61,536 bases of DNA, from positions 1 through 61,536 of the forward strand of contig SCTY01000050.1 of assembly GCA_004297625.1 (NCBI GenBank), written 5' to 3'. Positions within the stretch are counted from its first letter, which is position 1. The number at the start of each line of letters is the position of its first letter. Position numbers and translations under genes: made by a program. The stretch is from Betaproteobacteria bacterium. GTDB taxonomy: Bacteria > Pseudomonadota > Gammaproteobacteria > Burkholderiales > SG8-39. Shown here piece by piece: positions 25,246 to 33,844 of the stretch. The notes beneath the pieces were generated by a model. The model made no database searches. It saw only the letters and a program-made list of their open reading frames with translations, and was not told the origin of the DNA.

Positions 25246-27711
25246 TTAAGCCGACCGCACCTGCTGCATGTCGGTCATCCCCTGCAGCACTTTCTCTATG
25301 CCGTCCTGCTTCAGCGCGCGCATGCCTGTGGCGAGCGCCGCATGCACGATCTCGTTCATCGGCGCACGGCTCTGCACCAAGCGCTTCACCGCGGCATCGG
25401 CCACGAGCAGCTCGTAGAGCCCCATGCGGCCCTTGTAGCCGGTGCGGTCGCACTGCGGACAGCCGCCGGCGCGAAACAGCGTGATCTTGCCGTTCGCGCC
25501 GCCGTACTCCTTGCGCCAGCCATGCAGGGTCTTGGCCGGATCGAGAGAGCTTGCGCTGCAGTACTCGAGCGCCAGCTCCTCCAGCTCGTTCGCCGGCGGA
25601 ACGTAGGCGCTGCGGCAGTTGGCGCACAAGCGCCGCACCAGGCGCTGCCCGAGCACGCCGAGGAGCGCGTCGGCGAAGTTGAACGGGTCCATGCCGAGAT
25701 CGAGCAGGCGGACCACGCTCTCGGGCGCGCTGTTGGTGTGCAGCGTGGAGAGCACGAGGTGCCCGGTGAGCGACGCTTCGATGCCGATCTTGGCGGTCTC
25801 CGGGTCGCGCATCTCGCCTACCATGATCACGTCCGGGTCGGCCCGCATGAACGCGCGCATCGCGGCGGCGAAGGTCCAGCCGATCTTCGCGTTCACCTGC
25901 ACCTGGCGCAGCCCCGGCTGCGAGATCTCGATCGGGTCCTCGGCGGTCCAGATCTTGAGCTCCTCGGTATTGAGGAAGGCGAGCAGCGAGTGCAGCGTGG
26001 TCGTCTTGCCCGAGCCGGTCGGGCCGCAGACGAGGAACAGCCCGTGCGGCCTGGAGATCATCTGCTTGATCGCCGTGAGGGCATGCGGGTTGAGGCCGAG
26101 CTGGTCGATCGGCACCGGCACGGCGGTCGCGAGCACCCGCATGACCACGTCCTCGAGCCCGTTCGCCGTCGGGATGGTGGCGACGCGCAGCTCCACGCGC
26201 TCCGGCCCGTAGCGGCTGAAGTCGATCTTGCCGTCCTGCGGCTTCCTGCGCTCGGTGATGTCGAGCTGGCTCATGATCTTGATGCGCGACACCACCGCCT
26301 TGCGGAAGCGCGAGGGCATCTCGAGGTAAGTGACCAGCACGCCGTCCTTGCGGAAGCGGATGCGCAGGCTCTTGCCGGTGGGGTTCGCCTCGACGTGGAT
26401 GTCGGAGGCTTTCTGCTCGACCGCATCGACGATGATCTTGTTGACGAGCTTGACGAGCGTCGAATCGGCGTGCGCGGCGTGCTGGTCGTCGAGCTCGCGC
26501 TCGCCGCTTTCGGCGGCCAGCCGGTTGGTGAGCTGCTCGACCCCGGCGTCCGCTCCCGCGGGACGCGTTGCAAGGCCCTCGGACTGCGCCGCGTAGCTGC
26601 GCTCGACCGCCCGCCGGATTTCTTCCGGCGAGGCGATCACCGGCACGAGCTTCATGCCGGCGATGAAGCGCAGCTCCTCCATCTTCGCCATATTGGTCGG
26701 ATCGGCGATCGCCACGATGAGGGCGTTCTCCGCCTCGGCCACCGGCACGATGTGGTGGCGCAGCGCCACCGTGTGCGGAATGCGCTTCAGCGCCTCGGGC
26801 GAGATCTGGAAGCGCTCGAGGTCGATGAACGGAATGCCGAGCTTCTGCGCCATCACGGTCTTGATCACCGCGGCGTCGACCACCCCCATGTCGAGCAGGA
26901 TCTGCCCGAGCGGAATGGAGCGGTTCCGGGCCTCGATCGCGAGCGCTTCGTCGAGCTGCGCCTGGGTCAGGTGGCCGAGCGCGACCAGCGCTTCGCCGAG
27001 CTTCTGCACGGGCTGCGTGCGCTGCTGCTTGAGCGCCGCCGCAAGCTGCGCATGCGAGACGATTCGGTTTTCGGTGAGGTAGTCGCCGAGGCGCTGCATG
27101 CGCAGCGCCGCCTGTTTCTCCAGCGCCGCATCGATCATCTCGGTCGAGGCGAGCTTCTGGTCGACGAGCAGCTCGCCGAGCGGCTTGCCGATGCTGCACG
27201 ACCGGGTGGCGAGCGCCGGGACGAAGCTGCGGATCACGCCGCCGTCCTGCTCGGGCTGGAACAGGAACAGCCCGCACACCGCGTGGATGTAGCCGACCGT
27301 CTCCCCCTTGAAGGTCTTGCCGTTCGCGAGCTGGATGGAGAACGCCTGCCGGTCGGAAGCCGCGAAGATGTCCTCCTCGGGCAGCTCCCCGATGGCAAGC
27401 CTCTGGCGCCGCAGCGCGAGCGGCCGCAGCAGATGCAAGCCGAGAATCGCCGAAAAGGCGATGCTGAGGCTCGATGTCTCCTTGCCCTGCTGGAACTTCA
27501 GCACACCCTCATCGGGCAGGAAGTCGAGCAGCGCGCCTTTCGCTTTGGCGCCGTCCTTGAACACGACCAGGCACTCCTCGCCGAGCTGCGGCTGCTCCTT
27601 CGAGTACTCGAAGTACGGCGGCGCCGGCCAGACGAACGGCCGACGCCCGGGGTCCGCGGGCGCGGGCGTCCCTTGCTGGAGGCTGGCGGTAACATCCGGT
27701 CCGTTGTTCAC
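25246..27711 (-). CDS. GspE/PilB-type secretion ATPase with novel N-terminal modules
   Basis: This 821-residue protein has a complete type II/IV secretion ATPase core: KASDIHVEA (434-442), Walker A GPTGSGKT (563-570), an acidic VGEMRDPETA box (631-640), a His-box region HLVLSTLHTN, and a zinc tetracysteine C696/C699/C751/C754. Upstream lies an MshEN-like section with helical repeats (about 174-300) of the form LGELLVDQ..., LGDYLTEN..., LGEALVAL... and LGQILLDM.... The first 165 residues are unusual and contain two similar beta-rich modules (about 43-76 and 123-152; VFKDGAKAKGALLDF versus QLANGKTFKGETVGY). No pilin, secretin or platform gene is adjacent. It overlaps metY by 4 bases (ATGA). Confidence 0.88.
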   Translation of the reverse strand: MNNGPDVTASLQQGTPAPADPGRRPFVWPAPPYFEYSKEQPQLGEECLVVFKDGAKAKGALLDFLPDEGVLKFQQGKETSSLSIAFSAILGLHLLRPLALRRQRLAIGELPEEDIFAASDRQAFSIQLANGKTFKGETVGYIHAVCGLFLFQPEQDGGVIRSFVPALATRSCSIGKPLGELLVDQKLASTEMIDAALEKQAALRMQRLGDYLTENRIVSHAQLAAALKQQRTQPVQKLGEALVALGHLTQAQLDEALAIEARNRSIPLGQILLDMGVVDAAVIKTVMAQKLGIPFIDLERFQISPEALKRIPHTVALRHHIVPVAEAENALIVAIADPTNMAKMEELRFIAGMKLVPVIASPEEIRRAVERSYAAQSEGLATRPAGADAGVEQLTNRLAAESGERELDDQHAAHADSTLVKLVNKIIVDAVEQKASDIHVEANPTGKSLRIRFRKDGVLVTYLEMPSRFRKAVVSRIKIMSQLDITERRKPQDGKIDFSRYGPERVELRVATIPTANGLEDVVMRVLATAVPVPIDQLGLNPHALTAIKQMISRPHGLFLVCGPTGSGKTTTLHSLLAFLNTEELKIWTAEDPIEISQPGLRQVQVNAKIGWTFAAAMRAFMRADPDVIMVGEMRDPETAKIGIEASLTGHLVLSTLHTNSAPESVVRLLDLGMDPFNFADALLGVLGQRLVRRLCANCRSAYVPPANELEELALEYCSASSLDPAKTLHGWRKEYGGANGKITLFRAGGCPQCDRTGYKGRMGLYELLVADAAVKRLVQSRAPMNEIVHAALATGMRALKQDGIEKVLQGMTDMQQVRSA

Positions 27712-28997
27712 GGCGTCGCTGCCTGCGCCAGCGCCTGGTCGATGTCCCAGAGGATATCGTCGAGCGACTCGATGCCGACCGACATGCGAACCATGTCGGG
27801 CGTGACGCCCGCCTTGATCTGGTCGGCCTCGTCCATTTGCCGGTGTGTCGTCGAGGCGGGATGGATGATGAGCGTCTTGGCGTCGCCGATGTTCGCAAGG
27901 TGGCTCATGAACTGCGCCGCCTCGATGAAGCGCTCGCCCGCCTTGGCGCCTCCCTTGACGCCGAAATTGAGCAGCCCCGAAGCCCCCTTCGGCAGGTATT
28001 TTCTCGACAGTTCATAGTATTTGTTTTCCGGCAGGCCGGGGTAATTGACCCAGGCCACGCGCGGGTGGTCCTTGAGGAATTTGGCCACGGCGAGCGCATT
28101 CTCGCAATGGCGCTCCATGCGCACGTGCAGCGACTCGAGGCCCTGCAGCAGCAGCCACGCGTTCATGGGCGAGAGCGCGGGGCCGAAGGTGCGCATGATC
28201 TCCATGCGCGCCTTCATCGTGTAGCCGAAATCGCCGAAGGTCTCATGGAAGATCACGCCGTGATAGCCCGGCGAAGGCGAAGTGAACTCCGGAAACTTGC
28301 CGTTCCCCCAGTCGAACTTGCCAGACTCCGCGATCACGCCGCCCATGGTGGTGCCGTGCCCGCCGATGTACTTGGTCGCCGAGTGCACCACGATGTCGGC
28401 GCCCCACTCGATCGGCCGGCACAAGTACGGCGACGGCACGGTGTTGTCGACCGCGAGCGGGATGCCGGCTTCGTGCGCGAGGTTCGCGACGGCCTCGATG
28501 TCGACGATGTTAATCAGCGGATTGCCGAGCGTCTCGGCGTACATCAACTTGGTATTGGGTTTTAACGCTTTTTTGAAGTTCTGCGGATCCGCGGGATCGA
28601 CGAACGTGGTCTCGATGCCGAGCTTCTTCAGGTTGACATTGAGCAGCGTGTGGGTGCCACCGTAGAGCGTGGAGGCCGACACGATATGGTCGCCCGCGCT
28701 GCACAAGGTGAGGATGGCGGTGACCTCCGCCGCCTGCCCGGTCGCTGTCGCGAGCGCCGAGCGGGCGCCTTCGATCGCCGCCATGCGTTCCTCGAACACC
28801 GCCACTGTGGGGTTCGAGATGCGCGAGTAGACGTTCCCGAAGGTCTGGAGGTTGAAAAGGCTCGCGGCGTGGTCGGCAGAGTCGAACACGAAGGAGGTCG
28901 TCTGGTAGATCGGCGCAGCGCGCGCGCCGGTGGCCGCATCGGGAATCTGGCCCGCATGCAGGCAAAGCGTCTCGATGCCGAATTTGCGGTCGGCCAT
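27708..28997 (-). CDS. metY: O-acetylhomoserine sulfhydrylase / aminocarboxypropyltransferase
   Basis: MetY makes homocysteine (or methionine) directly from O-acetylhomoserine and sulfide or a thiol. The 429-residue PLP enzyme is full length for this family, and its lysine lies in HSATKYIGGHGTTMGG. Other family features are LCLHAGQIPDAATGARA, YSRISNPTVAVFEERMA and the C-terminal SVGIESLDDILWDI. It is 19 bases downstream of an AraC-type regulator and overlaps the GspE-like ATPase gene, an unexpected partner. Confidence 0.94.
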   Translation of the reverse strand: MADRKFGIETLCLHAGQIPDAATGARAAPIYQTTSFVFDSADHAASLFNLQTFGNVYSRISNPTVAVFEERMAAIEGARSALATATGQAAEVTAILTLCSAGDHIVSASTLYGGTHTLLNVNLKKLGIETTFVDPADPQNFKKALKPNTKLMYAETLGNPLINIVDIEAVANLAHEAGIPLAVDNTVPSPYLCRPIEWGADIVVHSATKYIGGHGTTMGGVIAESGKFDWGNGKFPEFTSPSPGYHGVIFHETFGDFGYTMKARMEIMRTFGPALSPMNAWLLLQGLESLHVRMERHCENALAVAKFLKDHPRVAWVNYPGLPENKYYELSRKYLPKGASGLLNFGVKGGAKAGERFIEAAQFMSHLANIGDAKTLIIHPASTTHRQMDEADQIKAGVTPDMVRMSVGIESLDDILWDIDQALAQAATP

Positions 28998-29016
28998 GGC
29001 CGAACACTACCAGAAG

Positions 29017-29820
29017 CTATTCAGTGGGCTTCGGATCTGCAGGCGTTTCGGGCGCGGCCGGGCGCGAAGCGGCGCGCCGATACTCCGACGGCGGCACGCC
29101 GACCTGGTTCAGGAAGAAGCGCGTGAAATTACTCTGCGCGGAGAAGCCGAGCTCGGCCGACACTTCGGCGATCTTGCCGCGGCCGGACGAAAGGCGGCAG
29201 ATCGCCGCCTCGACGCACAGCATGTCGAGATAGGTGCGGGGCGAAAAGCCGGTGCAGAGCTGGAACAGATCGTAGAACCGCGAGCGCGACAGACCCACCT
29301 GGCTCGCAAGCTGGTCCATGTTCAGGTCTTTGTTCGGATGCGCGCGCAGCAGCGCGATGGCGCGCCGGATGCGGCTGTCCGCGAAGCGCGAGCCGCGCCA
29401 CAGCGGCGAAGAGGTGCGCCGGCGCGCAAGGTAGGTCTCGACGATCGAGAGCACGAGTTCCTGCAGCATGAACTCCAGGCGCTCGGTCGACAGGAAACGG
29501 TCGTTCAGCACCTCGACCGCCAGCGCGTCGGCGAGCTGCCGGATGCGCGGCGTGATCGGCTCGCGCTGTTGCGGGAACGGCTTCGGATCCTCGGGTGGGA
29601 ACAGCGCCGGAAACCCTTGGCGCAGCCACTCGGGCGCGGCATGAAGCACGAGCGCGCGCCGCGCGTCGAGGCTGACGTGGATTTCCCCTGGATTGAGAAA
29701 CAGGATCGTGCCGTCGCCTTGCTGGAGCACGATCGTCGGATCGTCTTGCGCGCGCAGCTCGTCCTGCGGCGCGAGCTCGATCAGCAGCAGCCGCCCGAAC
29801 CGCCCCTCGAAGATCCTCAT
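29017..29820 (-). CDS. AraC-family transcriptional regulator
   Basis: This 267-residue regulator has an N-terminal cupin-like sensing part (about 1-100: MRIFEGRFGRLLLIEL, ILFLNPGEIHVSLD) and a C-terminal double helix-turn-helix (about 160-250: MDQLASQVGLSRSRFYDLFQ and IAEVSAELGFSAQSNFTRFF). The ATG at 29820 is preferred because GGGGAG lies 4 bases upstream; an in-frame ATG at 29832 is close, and the frame remains open further upstream without support. It sits just ahead of metY, so control of methionine or neighbouring genes is a reasonable guess. Confidence 0.88.
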   Translation of the reverse strand: MRIFEGRFGRLLLIELAPQDELRAQDDPTIVLQQGDGTILFLNPGEIHVSLDARRALVLHAAPEWLRQGFPALFPPEDPKPFPQQREPITPRIRQLADALAVEVLNDRFLSTERLEFMLQELVLSIVETYLARRRTSSPLWRGSRFADSRIRRAIALLRAHPNKDLNMDQLASQVGLSRSRFYDLFQLCTGFSPRTYLDMLCVEAAICRLSSGRGKIAEVSAELGFSAQSNFTRFFLNQVGVPPSEYRRAASRPAAPETPADPKPTE

Positions 29821-29846
29821 GGTTCTCCCCATGCGGGAAGGATACC

Positions 29847-30317
29847 TCAGTATGCGAGCCAGCGGGGACGCTTGGCCGACAGCACCCGGGTGTTGACCCC
29901 CACCCAGTTCAGTCCGCCGAACAGCCGTCCGTGCTCGATCTTCACGCAGCGGTCTAGAACGGTCTCCAGGCCGGCTGCCCGAGCCTTGGCCGCCGCCTCC
30001 TCGTTGCGCACTCCGAGCTGCTGCCAGAGGACCTTGGCGCCGATGGCGATCGCCTCCTCGGCGATCGGCATCACGTCCTGGGTCTTGCGGAACACGTCGA
30101 CGATGTCGACCTTCTCCGGGATGTCGCGCAGCCGCTTGTAGCACTTCTCGCCAAGGACCGATTCGTATTTCGGGTTCACGGGGATCACGCGGTAGCCGTG
30201 CTCCTGCATGTACTTCGCGGCGAAGTAGCTCGGGCGATGCCACTCGGCCGAGAGACCCACCACCGCGATCACGTGGTTCTCTTTCAGTATGCGGCGCAGC
30301 GTGTTGATGTCGTCCAT
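29847..30317 (-). CDS. CoA-binding domain protein (YccU-like)
   Basis: This is a small Rossmann-fold protein of 156 residues with the pattern of the CoA-binding domain of succinyl-CoA synthetase alpha. It shows VIAVVGLSAEWHRPSYFAAK near residues 17-36, a HGYRVIPVNPKY strand-loop and KVLWQQLGVRNEEAA. No catalytic domain is attached, and the cellular role of the family is not established. The start MDDINTLRRIL fits the family; the open frame upstream to 30362 does not. It heads a six-gene reverse-strand run and is divergent from the NIPSNAP gene, 44 bases away. Confidence 0.87.
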   Translation of the reverse strand: MDDINTLRRILKENHVIAVVGLSAEWHRPSYFAAKYMQEHGYRVIPVNPKYESVLGEKCYKRLRDIPEKVDIVDVFRKTQDVMPIAEEAIAIGAKVLWQQLGVRNEEAAAKARAAGLETVLDRCVKIEHGRLFGGLNWVGVNTRVLSAKRPRWLAY

Positions 30318-30328
30318 GGCGCGGATAC

Positions 30329-30334
30329 TATAAT
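30329..30334 (+). promoter_or_regulatory. -10 element (TATAAT) of the NIPSNAP-led unit
   Basis: A consensus TATAAT lies 27 bases before the start at 30362. A possible -35 TTGATG (30304-30309) has a long 19-base spacer and falls in the divergent coding region. GGAGG (30347-30351) is the ribosome-binding site. Confidence 0.5.
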
Positions 30335-30361
30335 CCAGCACCGCCCGGAGGGTTCCCCGCA

Positions 30362-30703
30362 ATGTACGTTGAAGAGCGCATGTACCGGCTGAAGGTCGGC
30401 ACGGCAGCCGAGTATCTCAAGCATTACGAAACCGAAGGCATGAAGGTGCAGCTGAAGCACCTGCCTCACATGGTGGGCTATTACTTCACCGAGGTCGGCC
30501 CGATCAACATGATCGTGCACATGTGGGCCTACGACAGCCTCGATCAACGCGAGAAGTGCCGGGCCGCGATGTCCGCGGACTCGGCCTGGCAGGCTTACCT
30601 CGCGAAGATCCGTCCGCTCATGGAAACGCAGGACACGCGCATCATGAAATGCGCACCGTTCTTCGTGAAGCGGCTGAAGAAGATGCTTGCTGCCGTCAAG
30701 TGA
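30362..30703 (+). CDS. NIPSNAP family protein
   Basis: This small 113-residue dimeric alpha/beta-barrel protein has the hallmark opening YVEERMYRLKVGTAAEYLKHYE and the GYYFTEVGPINMIVHMWAYDSLDQRE core with the WAYDS/R element. Such proteins are common beside catabolic genes, and their biochemical role is not settled. The ATG follows GGAGG by 10 bases. It precedes an alpha/beta hydrolase and a ThDP enzyme on the same strand with close spacing, so a three-gene operon is likely. Confidence 0.87.
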   Translation: MYVEERMYRLKVGTAAEYLKHYETEGMKVQLKHLPHMVGYYFTEVGPINMIVHMWAYDSLDQREKCRAAMSADSAWQAYLAKIRPLMETQDTRIMKCAPFFVKRLKKMLAAVK

Positions 30704-30710
30704 GCGCCCG

Positions 30711-31646
30711 ATGAGCCTTCATCCGCAGATCACTGCGCTCCTCGAGCGCGTCGAACGCTCGCCGCTGCCGCCGTACCACAGGGTTCCCGCGTTCGTCGCG
30801 CGGCGCATCTACCGCGACACGCGCGCAGCGCTTGCTCCGAAAACGCCGGAGATCGCCGAAGCGAGGCTCATGATCTTCGGCAACAAGGTTGCCGTGCGCG
30901 CTTACCGGCCGGTGCTCGGCGAAACGCTGCCGGCGCTCGTTTTCTTCCATGGCGGCGGCTGGGTGATCGGCGACCTCGATACGCACGACGTGGTGTGCAG
31001 GCAGCTCGCGCTCGGCGCGCGCTGCGCGGTGTTCTCGATCGACTATCGGCTCGCGCCGGAGGAGCCCTTCCCTGCCGGGGTGGAAGATTGCTTTTTTGCG
31101 ACACGGTACATCCATTCAAATGCTAAAAAGCTGAGCGTCGACCCGGCGCGCATTGCGCTCGGCGGGGACAGCGCGGGCGGAAACCTTGCGGCGGTGGTGG
31201 CCCTCATGGCGCGCGATGCGGGCGGCCCGCCGCTCGCCTACCAGCTGCTCATCTATCCGGCGACCGACCAGCGCTGCCAATTCGCGTCGCACGAGCGCAA
31301 CGGCCAGGGCTACCTGCTCACGAAGGACGCGATCGGCTTTTTCCGCTCCGCCTATCTGCCGAACCCCAAGGACTACACCGACTGGCGTGCTTCGCCGCTG
31401 CTCGCGCAGAGCCACGCGAGCCTGCCGCCTGCGTTCGTCCTTACGGCGGGCTACGACCCGCTCGTCGACGAAGGGCGCGCGTACGCGGAACGGCTCGCGA
31501 AGTGCGGAGTCGAAACCGCCTATCGCGAATATTCGGACATGGTCCACGGCTTCGTGCTGTTCGGCGGCGCGGTCGATACGGCAAACGCCGCGATCGCCGA
31601 CTGCTGCCAGCGGCTGCGCAGCGCATTCCAGAAAGCTCCCGCATGA
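30711..31646 (+). CDS. HSL-family alpha/beta hydrolase (esterase)
   Basis: This 311-residue hormone-sensitive-lipase-type esterase has the oxyanion motif HGGGW (residues 80-84) and nucleophile S154 in GGDSAGGN. A C-terminal Asp (AGYDPLVDEG) and His (DMVHGFVLF) complete the triad. The start at 30711 gives MSLHPQITALLERVE, 7 bases after the NIPSNAP stop. Its own stop overlaps the start of the ThDP enzyme (ATGA). Carboxylic ester substrates of modest size are expected. Confidence 0.92.
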   Translation: MSLHPQITALLERVERSPLPPYHRVPAFVARRIYRDTRAALAPKTPEIAEARLMIFGNKVAVRAYRPVLGETLPALVFFHGGGWVIGDLDTHDVVCRQLALGARCAVFSIDYRLAPEEPFPAGVEDCFFATRYIHSNAKKLSVDPARIALGGDSAGGNLAAVVALMARDAGGPPLAYQLLIYPATDQRCQFASHERNGQGYLLTKDAIGFFRSAYLPNPKDYTDWRASPLLAQSHASLPPAFVLTAGYDPLVDEGRAYAERLAKCGVETAYREYSDMVHGFVLFGGAVDTANAAIADCCQRLRSAFQKAPA

Positions 31647-33325
31647 AATCCGACCTCAAGACGCGCCACGGCGGCAAGATCCTCGCCGACGCGCTCGCCG
31701 CGCAAGGCGTGAAGATGGTGTTCGGCGTGCCGGGCGAGAGCTATCTCCCGGTGCTCGACGGCCTGCACGACCTGCGCGGGCAGCTTTCCTTCATCGTTTG
31801 CCGCCAGGAGGGCGGCGCCGCCTATATGGCGGAGGCCTACGGCAAGCTCACCGGCGAGCCGGGCGTGCTGTTCGTGACGCGGGGTCCGGGAGCAAGCAAT
31901 GGCGCGGTCGGCGTGCACACCGGCTACCAGGACTCCACGCCGATGGTCGTGTTCATCGGCCAGGTCGGCAACCAGTTCGCCGAGCGCGAAGCGTTCCAGG
32001 AGATCGATTACCGGCGCATGTACGGCCAGATGGCGAAGTGGGTCGCGCAGATCGATCGCGTCGAGCGCATTCCCGAGTACGTGAGCCATGCTTTCCACAC
32101 CGCGTGCGCGGGACGCCCGGGGCCGGTGGTGCTGGCGCTGCCCGAGGACATGCTGTTCGCCGAAGCGGCCGTCGCCGATGCCCCGCGGCATCACGTGGTT
32201 CGGCCTTGCGTTTCTTCAGCGCAGATGAGCGAAGTTGAAAAGCTGCTGCGTGGTGCGCAACGGCCTTTCGTCCTGCTTGGCGGCGGCGGATGGACCGGCG
32301 AGGCTTGCCGCAAGCTTCAATCCTGGATCGAGAAATCAGGACTGCCGGTCGGCACTTCGTTCCGTTGCCAGGACCTGTTCGATAACCGCAGCCCGAGCTA
32401 CGCCGGCGATGTCGGCATCGGCGTCAATCCGAAGCTCGCGCAACGGATCAAGGAAGCCGATGTCCTCCTCGTGATCGGCGCGCGCCTGGGCGAAATGACG
32501 ACCAGTGCCTATACGCTCGTGGATGCTCCGGTGCCGCGGCAAACCCTCATCCATGTGCACGCCGGCGCCGAGGAGCTCGGGCGCGTGTACCGGCCTGCGC
32601 TGCCGATCAACTCCGGCTATCCGCAGTTCGTGGACGCATTGGCCGAGCTTTCGATAAGCAAGTCCTCCTGGAAAGACATTACGGCGGCGGCGCGGCAGGA
32701 GTACCTGGAATGGACCGAGCCGCGCCCGATGCCCGGAGCCGTGCAGTACGGGCAGATCATCCGCTGGCTGAGCGACGAGCTGCCCGAGGACACCATCGTC
32801 GCCGGCGGAGCCGGCAATTTCGCCGGCTGGCTGCACAGGCATTTCCGCTACAAGGGTTTCCGGACGCAGCTTGGGCCGACCAACGGCTCGATGGGATATG
32901 GCTACCCGGCCGCGGTCGCGGCGAAGCTCGCGCAGCCTTCGCGTAACGTCATTGCGGTGTGCGGCGACGGCGATTTCCTGATGAACGGCCAGGAGCTCGC
33001 CACGGCGGTGCAGCACGGGGCGGCGTTCGTGGCGCTCGTGGTCAACAACGGGCTTTACGGGACGATCCGCATGCACCAGGAGCGGGAGTACCCCGGGCGC
33101 GTGTATGGCACGGACCTGAAGAACCCGGACTTCGCCGCTTATGCACGCGCCTTCGGCGGCCACGGCGAAACGGTCGAGCGCACCGAGGAATTTGCGCCGG
33201 CCTTCGCGCGCGCGGTCGCTGCCGGCAAGCCGGCCCTCATCGAGCTGAAGATCGACCCGGACGCGATTACGCCTGCAACCACGCTCTCTGCCATCCGGGA
33301 AAAAGCGCTCAAGTCAGCGCGATGA
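31643..33325 (+). CDS. Thiamine-diphosphate enzyme, acetolactate-synthase-like
   Basis: This 560-residue protein has the three-domain POX/ALS architecture: an N-terminal PYR domain with the catalytic Glu E56 (VCRQEGGAAYMAEA), a central domain (about 195-330), and a C-terminal PP domain with GDGDFLMNGQELATAVQ...NNGLYG binding Mg-ThDP. No regulatory subunit gene (ilvN) adjoins it and ilvC is absent, so it is probably not the biosynthetic IlvB. An oxo-acid decarboxylase or carboligase role is more likely. The start at 31643 overlaps the esterase stop, while the frame extends misleadingly upstream. Confidence 0.88.
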   Translation: MKSDLKTRHGGKILADALAAQGVKMVFGVPGESYLPVLDGLHDLRGQLSFIVCRQEGGAAYMAEAYGKLTGEPGVLFVTRGPGASNGAVGVHTGYQDSTPMVVFIGQVGNQFAEREAFQEIDYRRMYGQMAKWVAQIDRVERIPEYVSHAFHTACAGRPGPVVLALPEDMLFAEAAVADAPRHHVVRPCVSSAQMSEVEKLLRGAQRPFVLLGGGGWTGEACRKLQSWIEKSGLPVGTSFRCQDLFDNRSPSYAGDVGIGVNPKLAQRIKEADVLLVIGARLGEMTTSAYTLVDAPVPRQTLIHVHAGAEELGRVYRPALPINSGYPQFVDALAELSISKSSWKDITAAARQEYLEWTEPRPMPGAVQYGQIIRWLSDELPEDTIVAGGAGNFAGWLHRHFRYKGFRTQLGPTNGSMGYGYPAAVAAKLAQPSRNVIAVCGDGDFLMNGQELATAVQHGAAFVALVVNNGLYGTIRMHQEREYPGRVYGTDLKNPDFAAYARAFGGHGETVERTEEFAPAFARAVAAGKPALIELKIDPDAITPATTLSAIREKALKSAR

Positions 33326-33701
33326 ACTCCGGGTCGTCCTGGTGCGCGCGCTCGAACTGCAGGAAGTCGTAATAGCCGCAACGCGGGCTGTCGGGATATT
33401 CGCGGCACACCGCAGGCCGCGCCTCGTAGACCGTGCAGCGGCGCTTTTCCTGGTCGAAGAGCATGCAGGTCGACTCGAACACGTTGTCCTTGCGGTGCCG
33501 TAGCAGGCGCACTTTCTCGCCCGGGTCGTACTTCGTGAAGCGCTCCTCGGCCTGCCGGTAGTCCAGGCCGACATGCTTTGCCAGCCGCTCGATGTCGCGC
33601 GGCGTCACTTCGATTTCAGGGTAGCTGCAGCAGTAGCCGGGGCACTTCAGGCAGGAATACTTGGCGCGTACGGGAATGGGGAAGGGCTTGCTCTTCTTCA
33701 T
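33309..33701 (-). CDS. YkgJ-type cysteine cluster protein
   Basis: This 130-residue protein has the CxxCxxxCC pattern at C17, C20, C24 and C25, and later cysteines in STCMLFD, RRCTVYE, PAVCREYP and PRCGYYD. The family is thought to bind zinc or an Fe-S cluster, but its function is unknown. Its 3' end overlaps the convergent ThDP gene by 17 bases. A weak purine-rich site lies before the ATG. Confidence 0.87.
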   Translation of the reverse strand: MKKSKPFPIPVRAKYSCLKCPGYCCSYPEIEVTPRDIERLAKHVGLDYRQAEERFTKYDPGEKVRLLRHRKDNVFESTCMLFDQEKRRCTVYEARPAVCREYPDSPRCGYYDFLQFERAHQDDPEFIALT

Positions 33702-33844
33702 TGATGCGATCGTTCGGGAATGAGCCGCGCATTGTACGCGGATGAGATTTATTTTTCCTGCATCAACCCGTCCTTCGCGCTGCTTCGTTTCAAGTTCTCG
33801 TGGGAATGCCGCGGTGGCGGACCCGTTAAAAGAAAGGACAACGA

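Noticed and set aside
27705..27715. Programmed frameshift at the metY/GspE-like overlap
   Set aside because: The ATGA overlap gives normal termination and reinitiation; no slippery sequence is present.
25342..28017. Forward-strand open frame of 891 codons across the GspE-like and metY genes
   Set aside because: It spans two recognisable reverse genes, shows no domain and has shadow-type composition.
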